From assembly GCA_011763485.2 (NCBI GenBank), contig JAANSK020274490.1, positions 1-21,014 on the forward strand: a stretch of 21,014 nucleotides of DNA. The letters are read 5' to 3'. The stretch comes from Isoetes engelmannii. Lineage: Eukaryota; Streptophyta; Lycopodiopsida; Isoetales; Isoetaceae. Below, piece after piece: positions 8,797 through 16,959 of the stretch. Under the pieces are notes generated by a model. The model had not been told where the DNA came from. It saw nothing but the letters and a program-made list of their open reading frames with translations, and ran no database searches. A program made the position numbers and the translations under genes. The stretch's first letter is position 1, and every line of letters begins with the position of its first letter.

Positions 8797-9857
8797 GTGT
8801 CTATACGATGGGAGCATCGTATAGGACCGGGGAGCGTCATAGATGAAGAGAACAACTATGAGGTCGAGGAGTTAGAACAATTCAACATGGATGATATGCA
8901 GCAGTTGTGGGAGGCACAGCTGGCCATGCAAGATGTTGATGCATATCATGCCGTACAACAGCCCACTGATGGCCACATAAGCGCACCTGATGATAAAGAG
9001 GTTGCAGCCAATGTTGAGAATGCATCCATGTCTAGAGCTCCAGAAGAGGGTGATCTACAGGACCATGACGACCAACCAGGTGAACATGTCCATGCATCAG
9101 GGCCATGTGGGGTGCCATGTCCTTCCAGTACACAATCCCAAGCAGGCCTACTACAACCCCACGCCAGAAGGGCCACTAAGCCATTTGTGCAGCTATCCCA
9201 ATCCATCACAAGGAAGAGGGGTTTTGCACCAGATCTGGGAGGCAGGGTGCACATCTCTAGTGATGGCTTTTGTGAAGCTCTGGCAGCTGGGGCTAGGCAG
9301 ATGGAGGTCGAGAAATTAAAGAATGAACATGTTGCATATAGGAGAGCCGAGACTGCTAGAAGGAAGGAGGAAATGGCACTAGGGCAGAGGCTGCTATAAG
9401 AGCAAAAAAGAATATAGAGGATAGGAAAAACAAGAAAAAAGTAGATGCTGCCTTTGAGGCAAGTACAGCCAGGCTTAGGGCTTTCATGTACCCAAGAGAT
9501 GTGTTCAGGGTTGCATCGATCTTCAGCTATCAGAAAAGACTCAGTGAGGAAGTTAGGAGCAAGAGATTGGAGGTCAGAAACAGGATGAGAATGAGGCAAG
9601 GGCTGGGCCCAATTGGTATCCCAACTGCTCAGACTAACAGGGTGGACCATGAACATCTGCATGCTTGTGCATTAGCAACCCCAACCGTGAGTGATAACGT
9701 GGTTGCACCATATAGTGATGAAGATGTTGAGGTCATGTGTAGCTTGAAGGATACTCACATTTGCTCGGGTGATGTTGGTGGCATTCAGGATGTTAGCATA
9801 GAAGGATTCCTGCCTCTGTTCAGACCACAAGCAAAAACCATCAGCACAGTCATGTAA
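8797..9857 (+). pseudogene. Unrecognised protein with charged coiled-coil C-terminal half, in two frames
   Basis: The first frame (8797-9399, 200 residues from GTG) is acidic at its start (EVEELEQFNMDDMQQLWEAQL), then low in complexity with His, Asp and Pro, and ends in a basic/acidic helix (MEVEKLKNEH...RRAETARRKEEM). At about 9395 the coding signal passes to a second frame, open to TAA 9855-9857, that continues the helix (KNIEDRKNKKKVDAAFEAS) and has an AFMYPRDVFRVASIFSYQKRLSEEVR segment. The pattern of disordered acidic region plus charged C-terminal helices resembles accessory proteins of plant DNA transposons (Myb/trihelix-like second ORFs), but no DNA-binding domain is visible. That is a guess from architecture only. 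The frame change points to a one- or two-base indel. No ATG start is evident, so an upstream exon may be missing. Confidence 0.4.
8801..8824. repeat. Perfect 10 bp stem-loop
   Basis: CTATACGATG (8801-8810), loop GGAG, CATCGTATAG (8815-8824): ten perfect pairs around a four-base loop. It lies at the extreme start of the coiled-coil frame. It is not followed by a T-run. Confidence 0.9.
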
Positions 9858-10560
9858 CCCATGAAGCCATGGGACCTTACCAACACGGGGAGAGAGACAC
9901 AGACGCATGCTGACATTGCCTATGGCAGTCCATTAGGTTAGATACACAAGGATGGGTGAATTATGCCATAGCAAACACTGAACCCACACATGATCATGAT
10001 CAGGTCATAGACAAGGCCAAAATTTTGGGAAATGGATGAGATAGAGACAAGGATATAATTTCCAGGGCCAAGGGAATGAATGTGGACTTTGCAAAGACCT
10101 GGATGGCAGACATGGCTCGTTGCACGCAGCCAACACCTAGGTTTGAGGAGGGGGTGACATTTACTTCTGAGGTATGTCTAGTATTCAGTCATTTGTTGAG
10201 CGTTGTGGTGTAGTGCAGACCTATTGACCTTGGCATTGTTTGCAGGCATCTGAAGATAGTGATGAAACCATAGACAACAGTGTACACACTTGACTGCATA
10301 ACCTACATGTAAATTACACTACCGATTCATGGAAAACTGAATAATGCCCTTGACTAGCTAGGATAATTGAGAGTAACAAAATGAGTGCTATCCCTGATAT
10401 AGCTCGCTGGGTTCATCTGTAACACTAAACTTGGTGGCTACTTCACTAACCAGTTCGGTCTATCAGGTGATGAGATAGTTTGAGCTTGCACATATTCACT
10501 TTGGCTTTACAACTTTATTTATATTGGAATGGAAGGAGTAAAACACGATAAACAAGTAAT
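9858..10560. other. Gene-free stretch
   Basis: Plus-strand frames here are short and interrupted. Scattered coding-like words around 9860-10290 suggest that decayed sequence of the preceding gene may extend this far. I see no RNA gene or recognised element. Confidence 0.35.
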
Positions 10561-10654
10561 GGCGATATGTCTTGCTTGGCATTATCCATTGTTGTTTTTT
10601 TGTACAATCAAAGCCCTGAGGGCTGATACAACAGAATGGCATGTAGGCCTATCA

Positions 10655-11044
10655 TCAAAACTTCGGCCAGTAGGCCCAACACAAAAGATTGTGGCACCCA
10701 GGCCATAGTACAGTGAACTCAGAAAATTCGGGAGAAGGGAGGGGGGCATACACGCCATGTCCACGTTGAAAACAAAGGAAAACAAAATCTGAAGGGGCTT
10801 TGTCCAGGAGAGACCTTGCAGGAATCTTAGAGAAGGTCATGGCCCCACGGGGCTCTGGAATAGAATTGTCCCCTTCAAACAACACAATCTGGCAATGGAT
10901 TAACTCGGCGTCAGACCGGGCCGCTTCAACCTGTGATACGATTTCGGGGCTCACTTCGACATACAGAGATAAACCAATCGCTACGGTGACCTCGGCCGAT
11001 GTCACCAAATAGTTTCGCACTGGAAAAACATTAGGAGTAGTGGA
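10655..11044 (-). other. Unassigned minus-strand open frame, cut by the retrotransposon
   Basis: The minus strand is open for about 130 codons from the edge of the 5' LTR down to TAA/TAG near 10655. It includes a mixed hydrophobic and acidic segment (YLVTSAEVTVAIGLSLYVEV...EIVSQVEAARSD). No family is recognised. The LTR element inserted exactly at its upstream side (target site 11045-11049), so whatever this was lost its 5' part to the other side of the insertion. Coding status is uncertain. Confidence 0.3.
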
Positions 11045-11049
11045 GGTAG
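11045..11049 (+). repeat. Left target-site duplication GGTAG
   Basis: GGTAG directly precedes the 5' LTR and is repeated at 14262-14266 directly after the 3' LTR. Five bases is the normal duplication length for LTR elements. Confidence 0.92.
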
Positions 11050-11641
11050 TGATATGAGGCAAGCTCGAGGGAGCGGTTCACACAAATGGGCTAGAGAAAT
11101 TGGCAAAAGACCTATGCAAGTAATACTCCTATGTGTTTCAAAATGTCATGAGATAAGGGAGCATAGGATCCTAATGGAAACTGCTGTTAAGGCAATCTAT
11201 TATAAGCCTGATAATAATAGTCGAGGATGCGAAACAATACAAAAAGGCAAATCAGATGTCAACGGCTAATTTCGATAAAGGTCTTTGACAAAAAAAGGTT
11301 CAGCAAAGCAAGACTATTTAAACGGACGATGTTGTTTAAGGAGGGACTGCAACCCAGCGACCACAGAGGGATTTGATCCGAAAACCTGTTCTAGTTGTTG
11401 TGGAGTTCTTCTAAAGCCTTGATTGTATTAGTGTCTGCGAGTTGCCATAGCCTTGCGAGCCCGGTTGGGTGGTTGCTTGTTAAGCCTATATCAGTTGCGG
11501 TCTCTGTGATCAAGAGATTGAATAAATAAAATCTGATTTTTTATTGTGCCTCTGCTATTTGAGTACTGTATGAAGCTTGCTCCATTGTTTCTTACTGTTT
11601 AAGCTGATCTTCAATCCTTGCAATTTCTTCTGTTCGTATCA
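11050..11641 (+). repeat. 5' LTR of the TR-GAG element (592 bp)
   Basis: It aligns end to end with 13665-14261. It contains a TATTTAAA-like box near 11313 and AATAAATAAA at 11521-11530, placed as expected for a promoter and a polyadenylation signal. It ends in TATCA immediately before the primer site. Confidence 0.92.
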
Positions 11642-11643
11642 AT

Positions 11644-11655
11644 TGGTATCAGAGC
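11644..11655 (+). promoter_or_regulatory. Primer binding site, initiator tRNA-Met type
   Basis: TGGTATCAGAGC lies two bases after the 5' LTR. This is the standard plant LTR-retrotransposon primer site, complementary to the 3' end of initiator methionine tRNA. Confidence 0.93.
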
Positions 11656-11683
11656 CTCACAATTCTGCACCAGTACGACATCT

Positions 11684-12747
11684 ATGGCATCCAACTCTGG
11701 TCCTTCAGATGCAGAGATTTACTGGAACGCAATTACCTCGTTTTATACGGTTGCAAGTCAGATGGGAATCTCTATGCCAGGATCTGAGGATGAGGCTATC
11801 AAGAAATTAGAGCATCTGGTGATTGCCCTTGGGTACATAAGCGAGGAATTGCTGCAGAATATGAGAACCTTTGCAACATCTAATAATCCTGCAGTAAATC
11901 CTCAGCCTATGCAAGGGAATGTATTTCCTCCGTTACCTGCAGAACCTGCACCTATAAATACACCTCCTCCTAGAGAGAAGAAACTCTATCAAGGAAAAGA
12001 AAGTGCAAGTGGTTGGAGAAGTCTGACAATCATTCTTTCCGTGGATATCCTGCAAAGCCCCCACAGGTTATAGGATTTCTAAGTACGTTGGAGTCGTTTC
12101 TAAACCGAGTCGAAGCAATGGAGGAAAAAAAGTTAGGCGTTATAGATATATATCTGAAAGCATCTGCACAATTGTGGTGGCAAGGAAGGAAACGATTAGA
12201 GCCAGCTATTACTAACTGGACAGATTTTAGGAAGGAGTTTGAAGCCCAATACTTGCCTCCAGATTACTCACAAGTCATTCAAAGGGAATGGGATCATATT
12301 CAACAAACCGATAAGGAAACTGTGAATGATTTCACCATGAAATTCAATCACTTGGCATCACAGATGAATAATATAGATCCTCAAGAGCTGACAAGATAAT
12401 ATATTAATGACTTAAGAATGGATATCTTTAGTGAAGTAGGTTATTCAAGGCCAACGGACTTACGAGATGCCATAACTTATGCCTTAGCAGCTGAATTAAA
12501 GATTAATTCCAAGGCAAAAAGAAGTTATGCGTGGCAACCGTATTCTAGCGTCGACGATGATAATGAAGGAAGGCGGAGAAGGCGAAAGGAGGTGGACGTA
12601 GAACCTTCTGAAAATTCCTCTGAACAAAGGAAGGGAAGCAATGGACGGACGGTCAAGTCCAAGGGTATACATTATTTCCGCTGTGGTGGGAACCCGGGGG
12701 ATTCACCTATATACAATATGGATATGGCATCTGCATTACTAGCGTAG
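11684..12747 (+). pseudogene. gag-like coding region of the TR-GAG element (fossil)
   Basis: The region starts at ATG 11684 with a helical N-terminal part and continues as a retrotransposon gag (capsid) domain. The core block YLKASAQLWWQGRKRL is followed by a WTDFRKEFEAQY segment and then by an RxWDHIQQTDKETVNDF segment. A basic region and the start of a Cys-containing RCGGN motif follow near 12680. The domain is assigned to the Ty3/gypsy-type gag family from these blocks. The region is broken in about three places and is treated as a fossil. Confidence 0.75.
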
Positions 12748-12857
12748 TAAGAAAACCCTTAGTATACGGTGCAAAAAATCTAGAAAAATACCCATTTCAA
12801 AAATATACAGGCTTAAAATGCTGCAAAATGTGATAAAGAACCACCCCTTTCCATATA

Positions 12858-12871
12858 CTTTCGTACGAAAG
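12858..12871. repeat. 14-base perfect palindrome
   Basis: CTTTCGTACGAAAG lies within an A-rich non-coding stretch (about 12735-12905) of the TR-GAG element. Confidence 0.85.
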
Positions 12872-13242
12872 CACTCCAAAATAACCCATTCCTTATAACT
12901 CAGATGGTTCATACGACATTTCAAGGTGAACCCCCCTTGGGTGGGAATCATTATCAAAGGAACTGTCCTGAAAGAAAAGTTGCGGAAAAATCAGAAGATC
13001 CTTCGCAGCCCAGAAAGAGTATTGAAGGAAAATCCCAGATGCACACTGTGTGTAGAAGAAGTAGAAACGCCAACTTCTGAGCCCGAGAAGACTGAGAAAA
13101 TGAAAGCGGACAAAAAAGCTGCACACTTGGCTCAAATGGAGGTGGAGAGGAGCAATTTACAAATTGGTTACCACTTGGTTGGTAAGAAGTAGTTGCTTAA
13201 GTGTTGTGAGTACGATTTTTAGATATCTTATATCTATAATTG

Positions 13243-13556
13243 TACTGGTCATTGTTGATCAGTATTAGGATTTGCTATGGTTGGTGCCATAAGAATCATT
13301 TGTATTTTTCTTTTAATATAGTATGAAAATTTTAGAGTGGTGTCTAAAATTTTGAGCAGTAGTTGGTGCTACTGAATTGAGTTGTTGCTCAATCGAAATG
13401 GTTAAAGTTGGCGCTTCAAAAAGGTGTCTATTGAACAGAAGTTGGTGCTTCTGGTTGTAACATGATTTGGTTCTCATATGAAGTATGAGTTGGTGCTCAT
13501 GAGAACCAAATGAGTTGTTGCTCATGTGAAACAAATTGAGTTGGTGCTTAATTTGT
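13243..13556 (+). repeat. Array of ten stem-loops with a constant hexaloop and different stems
   Basis: Arms and loops read directly: 13243-13264 (8 bp, one G-T, loop ATTGTT); 13276-13291 (TATGG, loop TTGGTG); 13326-13353 (11 bp AAAATTTTAGA, loop GTGGTG); 13357-13374 (CAGTAG, TTGGTG); 13376-13393 (ATTGAG, TTGTTG); 13402-13419 (TTAAAG, one mismatch, TTGGCG); 13436-13453 (CAGAAG, TTGGTG); 13485-13500 (ATGAG, TTGGTG); 13510-13525 (ATGAG, TTGTTG); 13531-13556 (ACAAATTGAG, one G-T, TTGGTG). Eight of ten loops are closed by G-C in the order G-loop-C. A 12 bp inverted repeat (13466-13477 with 13499-13510) overlaps the eighth hairpin. The array lies between the gag region and the 3' LTR, would be in the element's transcript, and encodes no protein frame. 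Confidence 0.85.
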
Positions 13557-13591
13557 GGTTTGTGGTTGCAACTAATATAAGTTGTTTGTCA

Positions 13592-13618
13592 GAAAGAAAA
13601 GTTTGTTAATTTTCTTTC
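13592..13618 (+). repeat. 9 bp stem-loop next to the polypurine tract
   Basis: GAAAGAAAA (13592-13600) pairs perfectly with TTTTCTTTC (13610-13618) around a nine-base loop. The loop differs from that of the array upstream, so I keep it apart. Confidence 0.8.
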
Positions 13619-13649
13619 AGGTTTATGGACGATCGAGGTCAATCGTCAA

Positions 13650-13664
13650 TAAGAAGAAAAGGAT
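13650..13664 (+). promoter_or_regulatory. Polypurine tract of the TR-GAG element
   Basis: A purine-rich stretch (AAGAAGAAAAGGA, then TT) lies directly before the TGATAT start of the 3' LTR, where plus-strand DNA synthesis is primed in this class of element. Confidence 0.75.
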
Positions 13665-14261
13665 TGATATGAGGCAAGCTCGGGGGAGCGGTTCACACGA
13701 ATGGGCTAGAGAAATTGGCAAAAGACCTATGCAAGTAATACTCCTATATGTTTCAAAAGATCATGAGATAAGGGAGCATAGGATATTAATGGAAACTATT
13801 GTTAAGGCAATCTATTATAAGCCTGATAATAATAGTCGAGGATGCGAATTAATACAAAAAGGCAAATCAGATGTCAACAGCTAATATCGATCTGCTGCAA
13901 AAAAAAAGGTCTTTGATCAAAAAAGGTTCAGCAAAGCAAGACTATTTAAACGGACGATGTTGTTTAAGGAGGGACTGCGACCTAGCGACCACAGAGGGAT
14001 TTAATCCGAAAACCTGTTCTGGTTGCTGTGGAGTTCTTCTAAAGCCTTGATTGTATTAGTGTCTGCGATTTGCCATAGCCCTGTGAGCCCGATTGGGTGG
14101 TTGCTTGTTAATCCTATATCAGTTGCGGTCTCTGTGATCAAGAGATTGAATGAATAAAATCTGATTTTCGATTGTGCTACTATTTGAGTATTGTATGAAG
14201 CTTGCTCCATTGTTTTTTACTGTCTGATCTTCAATCCTTGCAATTTCTTCTATTCGTATCA
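13665..14261 (+). repeat. 3' LTR of the TR-GAG element (597 bp)
   Basis: It matches the 5' LTR over its whole length with roughly thirty substitutions and a few short indels. The largest indel adds a short CTGCTGCAAA-type stretch near 13891. It begins TGATATGAGG and ends CGTATCA. Confidence 0.92.
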
Positions 14262-14266
14262 GGTAG
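14262..14266 (+). repeat. Right target-site duplication GGTAG
   Basis: Identical to 11045-11049, immediately outside the 3' LTR. Confidence 0.92.
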
Positions 14267-14399
14267 TAGAGCTGTTGCAAGGGCTGTGCTCGGACCAGGG
14301 CGAGGGGGGTGACCTTCCTCCCATGTTGGCCCGCAACCTGGGAAGCTCGTTTTCCGGGGGTGGTCCATGATCGAAGCTGTTCAAGAACGTTGTTCATTC

Positions 14400-15185
14400 A
14401 GCACAGACAGATCAGTAACGGATAAAATTCCAGGAAGAAGACAAGAGCCAAGTGAGCTTACCTCTGGCGCTTCGAATTGATCGAAGACACTTTTGCTACA
14501 GATTGAAGACACCGATGCCCTTCAATTTAAAGGTGGGAGGGAAATGACCAGGCTAATTGGGTCCTGACGCCGTAGATTTTTAAGAATATCGGTCTTAAAG
14601 GAGGAATTAAAGACAGCTGTGGCAAGGGATGTCTTAGCCGTTAGCGAAGGTAGTGACCAAAGAATTGGCAGATGTTCAAAGGGTTTATAGGATGTTATTT
14701 TAGTGAAATTGGGCCAGCTAGGGCACATTACCGTTGGTTGAGGGCGCGGTAGGAGGCAACCTACTGGCATAGTACGCTTCGTATACTGCGTCCACGGGTT
14801 ACTCGAGGGGTTGAATGAATCATTGCACCATCCCACGCTTGTGGCGACTGCTAGGCGAACAGGGGAGATGGGAGGGCGTGCCAGAGGGCCCTCCAAGCGC
14901 GTCAAGTGACACAGTTGGTGGGGTGACAAGTCACACCACTGGCGTCAAACGACTAAGCCTCACCGCGAAGGGGGGGGAGTGACATAACGGCAGGGGACGT
15001 TAGACCCCAAAATGCAAGGGCCTATATTTTCCAAATGTGGCCAGATTTCAAATTTTTTTGTTCTACAATGTTGTTCTACGTAACACTAGGAATCCAAAAC
15101 GCAAGTCGACTCATTGTCCATATCAAGTCTTTGAGACTTAGGGCAGTGTGCCCCTTAAGTGCGCGAAACATGGCGACCCGACCCT
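14400..15185. other. Gene-free stretch with unassigned minus-strand frame
   Basis: A minus-strand frame of 135 codons (14522-14929) is open but has no recognised similarity and an unremarkable Pro/Ser-rich composition. Around 14967-14982 a G-rich purine run (AAGGGGGGGGAG) is followed by TGACATAACGG, which could be another polypurine tract/LTR junction, but nothing else supports it. The rest is unassigned. Confidence 0.3.
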
Positions 15186-15225
15186 AGTTAGTTGCATGAG
15201 TGGTGTAATTTTATAGTTAAAACAA

Positions 15226-15259
15226 GATGCTGAAAGCATCAAAAGGTTGCCCGACAACC
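15226..15259. repeat. Two adjacent 5 bp hairpins
   Basis: GATGC-tgaaa-GCATC (15226-15240) is followed five bases later by GGTTG-cccga-CAACC (15245-15259). Both are short perfect stems with five-base loops. They lie inside the region downstream of the inverted repeat copy, and their meaning is unknown. Confidence 0.6.
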
Positions 15260-15444
15260 CAAGATTTCAAGCAAAGAGAAGATCAAGAACGAAAAAGTTA
15301 GAGGAGAAGAGGATGTTTCAGAAGACACAAGAAGACACAGTTCCACTAAAAAATCCGCCATAGCTGTGTTCGCCTTTGCTTCCTTTCCTTCAGTGCTACC
15401 TACAAAGAAAGATGGGAAGGGAGAAGGAAGAGGGAAGGAAGTCA

Positions 15445-15667
15445 CCTTGCACGCATCTGCAACTCCTCCTTAACTCTGCTTCAGTGAAGTCAATCGATCT
15501 TCCAAATCGACGGCTGTGGAGAGGTTAAAATAGTGTATCTTAAAAGGGATATTTATCGTATATTCTTTCGTTTCCTGCAATCTGAGCCATTCACATCGCA
15601 TATACCAAGCATATTCCCCATTCTCTCCCACCACGCAGAGGGTATGCCCTTTGGGCAACCCAAAAAA
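15445..15667 (-). repeat. Dispersed repeat, copy 2 (inverted partner of 170-400)
   Basis: Read on the minus strand from 15667, this matches 170-400 with shared blocks from TTTTTTGGGTTGCCC through GTTAAGGAGGAGTTG. A 12-base segment present in copy 1 is absent here. Its terminal fold is GGGTtGCCC-aaa-GGGCatACCC. Inwards, the minus strand leads to an ATGGCGGATTTT start near 15360 in a frame of 68 codons (15239-15445) with a hydrophobic Ser-rich character and no recognised family. No common flanking sequence or target duplication outside the two copies is visible. Confidence 0.6.
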
Positions 15668-16210
15668 GGAAGGGGACGGACAAATTTTCCCAGGGGCCGA
15701 GCATAGGCAAAAGCATATATAGGCATAACTTCAACTGGCTAACATTCAATATGATGCTAGTAAAATAATATATCACGTGCAAGCTTTGGCAACTGTCCTA
15801 AAAGCTCAATAACCTACCATCTTAAATGGTTACAGGAATTGTTATAATGTGGGACCAAGAGCAGCCATACCACCAAACCTCACAAAGATATTGATCTACA
15901 CAAAACCATATACAAGAAAACACAACACAACAGATAGAACAAGTCAGAAACATTGTAGTTATTATATATTGCAAATCAAGAACAGATCTTTTGACACTCG
16001 TACTTGTAACAGAGCATTACATCAGATTCTGCGCAATCCATGTATGGCATCGAAAGCAATCTCTGATTGAGAGATGCCATAGAGCAAGGTTATGGTGATG
16101 AAGATTACAGACTAACATTTCTAAGAAAACAGTAGATTGGAGCATTTTAGAAGCCTAAAGTTCATAAAAACAGCTTTAGCTGTACATAGTAATAGCATGG
16201 AAACAAATGG
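15668..16210. other. Downstream region of the SPC1-like gene
   Basis: AT-rich sequence containing the presumed 3' UTR of the minus-strand gene at 16211-16477. No other coding or RNA feature is supported. Confidence 0.4.
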
Positions 16211-16477
16211 CTAACTGATAGAAGCCGGATTTCTGACGAAAGCAGGATGAGCATTACCGTTTAAGGAAGAATGATCAGACGGAGTGGACCATTTGCGAGG
16301 ATGCCGTAAGAAAAATCGCCAATCCGGAAGAACAACAACAAGGGTTACAATGACTCCGGCGCTGTACACAGAAATGGCGGTCTTGAATGAAGCCGCAAAA
16401 ATGCCAGCAGCTACGGCGATGAAAGCGCAGAGGAGCAAGGCATACTGCAAGAACTCTTCCGCCCTTGGGTGTTCCAT
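16211..16477 (-). CDS. Signal peptidase complex subunit 1 (SPC12)-like membrane protein
   Basis: A complete 88-residue protein in one exon. Two membrane segments (about residues 10-30 and 35-51) are separated by a very short loop (FKTA). They are followed directly by PDWRFFLRHPRKW (51-63), the hallmark of the SPC1/SPC12 family, where P-x-W-x-F-F-x-x-H-P-x-x-W follows the second helix. The family's length is about 80-100 residues, so it is full length. SPC1 is a small non-catalytic subunit of the endoplasmic reticulum signal peptidase complex, with both termini in the cytosol, and it influences which segments are cleaved. Plants also have an SPC1-like paralogue (rice DTM1) needed for tapetum development, and this could be that branch. 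The start ATG sits in GGCCATGGAA, a good plant initiation context, and no upstream in-frame ATG competes. Confidence 0.85.
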   Translation of the reverse strand: MEHPRAEEFLQYALLLCAFIAVAAGIFAASFKTAISVYSAGVIVTLVVVLPDWRFFLRHPRKWSTPSDHSSLNGNAHPAFVRNPASIS

Positions 16478-16490
16478 GGCCGTAGTATGG

Positions 16491-16515
16491 TGGCTATGGC
16501 GTTTGGCTATGGCGT
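16491..16515. repeat. 12 bp tandem duplication in the SPC1-like leader
   Basis: TGGCTATGGCGT at 16491-16502 recurs at 16504-16515, one base apart. It lies just upstream of the SPC1-like start codon on the minus strand, in the probable 5' UTR. Confidence 0.8.
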
Positions 16516-16597
16516 ATTTAAAACGAATAAACAGAGCGCCGCGAATTTATGGGCCGACCGAACTTTCTTTTAGGGCCAAGCAAAATTATTTATGCCT

Positions 16598-16623
16598 TTT
16601 TTGGGCAAAGTAATGCCCAAAAA
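16598..16623. repeat. 10 bp stem-loop upstream of the SPC1-like gene
   Basis: TTTTTGGGCA (16598-16607), loop AAGTAA, TGCCCAAAAA (16614-16623): a perfect stem about 120 bases upstream of the start codon, in promoter or leader position. Confidence 0.8.
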
Positions 16624-16632
16624 GGGATTTGA

Positions 16633-16722
16633 GGGCTCGAATTTAGTGCATTAAACTGGGAAAAATGCCGTCCCATAGGGCTCGAATTTAGTGCATTAAA
16701 CTGGGAAAAATGCCATCCCATA
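16633..16722. repeat. 45 bp direct tandem duplication
   Basis: The unit starting GGGCTCGAATTTAGTGCATT and ending TCCCATA occupies 16633-16677 and again 16678-16722, with a single difference (GCCG versus GCCA). The near identity implies a recent duplication. It lies in the upstream region of the SPC1-like gene. Confidence 0.92.
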
Positions 16723-16959
16723 TTTGATTGCAAAAATAGCCAGATAATCGCCGGAATTTTTTTTATCTAATTGAAAATTTTTAAGGATGGCCTGTTTTTT
16801 TGGGCCAAACCCCCCATTTTCGAACCATGATTTGATTATTGCATACAATAAATGTATCGATGCGGCCTCTTTTTCCTCATCCATTGTGTTCAAAAAGTTT
16901 TTTGATGGTCAAAATTGATGCTAGCTTATTATATGCAACAAAATAATGTTTGTTAACCT

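Larger units (their letters stand above)
11050..14261 (+). mobile_element. Non-autonomous LTR retrotransposon with gag only (TR-GAG type)
   Basis: A 3,212 bp element with both LTRs, primer site, gag region, polypurine tract and exact 5 bp target duplication. The LTRs begin TGATATGAGG and end CGTATCA, so TGATA/TATCA forms the terminal inverted repeat. The internal region is only 2,023 bp and encodes a gag-like protein, with no protease, reverse transcriptase or integrase signal in any frame. That fits terminal-repeat retrotransposons with a gag domain, which depend on a partner for pol. Gag similarity is to the Ty3/gypsy-type capsid family. The LTRs differ at roughly thirty positions plus a few small indels (about 5% by eye), so the insertion is moderately young. 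The gag region is broken in a few places. The part between gag and the 3' LTR holds the stem-loop array described separately. Confidence 0.88.

Noticed and set aside
9672-9908. Minus-strand frames opposite the coiled-coil frame (also 8946-9662)
   Set aside because: These are antisense shadows, and their Cys/Ser/Leu-rich composition is typical of reverse reading of a charged coding region.
11054-11269. Matching 71- and 100-codon frames at 11054 and 13582
   Set aside because: Both lie inside the LTRs and are alike only because the LTRs are copies. LTR sequence is not coding here.
13243-13618. CRISPR-like array or integron attC cluster
   Set aside because: Repeat units are not of constant length or spacing, the conserved part is only a six-base loop, and the setting is a plant retrotransposon.
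170-15667. One giant transposon bounded by the two inverted repeats
   Set aside because: No target duplication flanks the pair, the copies are only about 80% alike, and the interior contains unrelated genes and elements. Two independent insertions are simpler.
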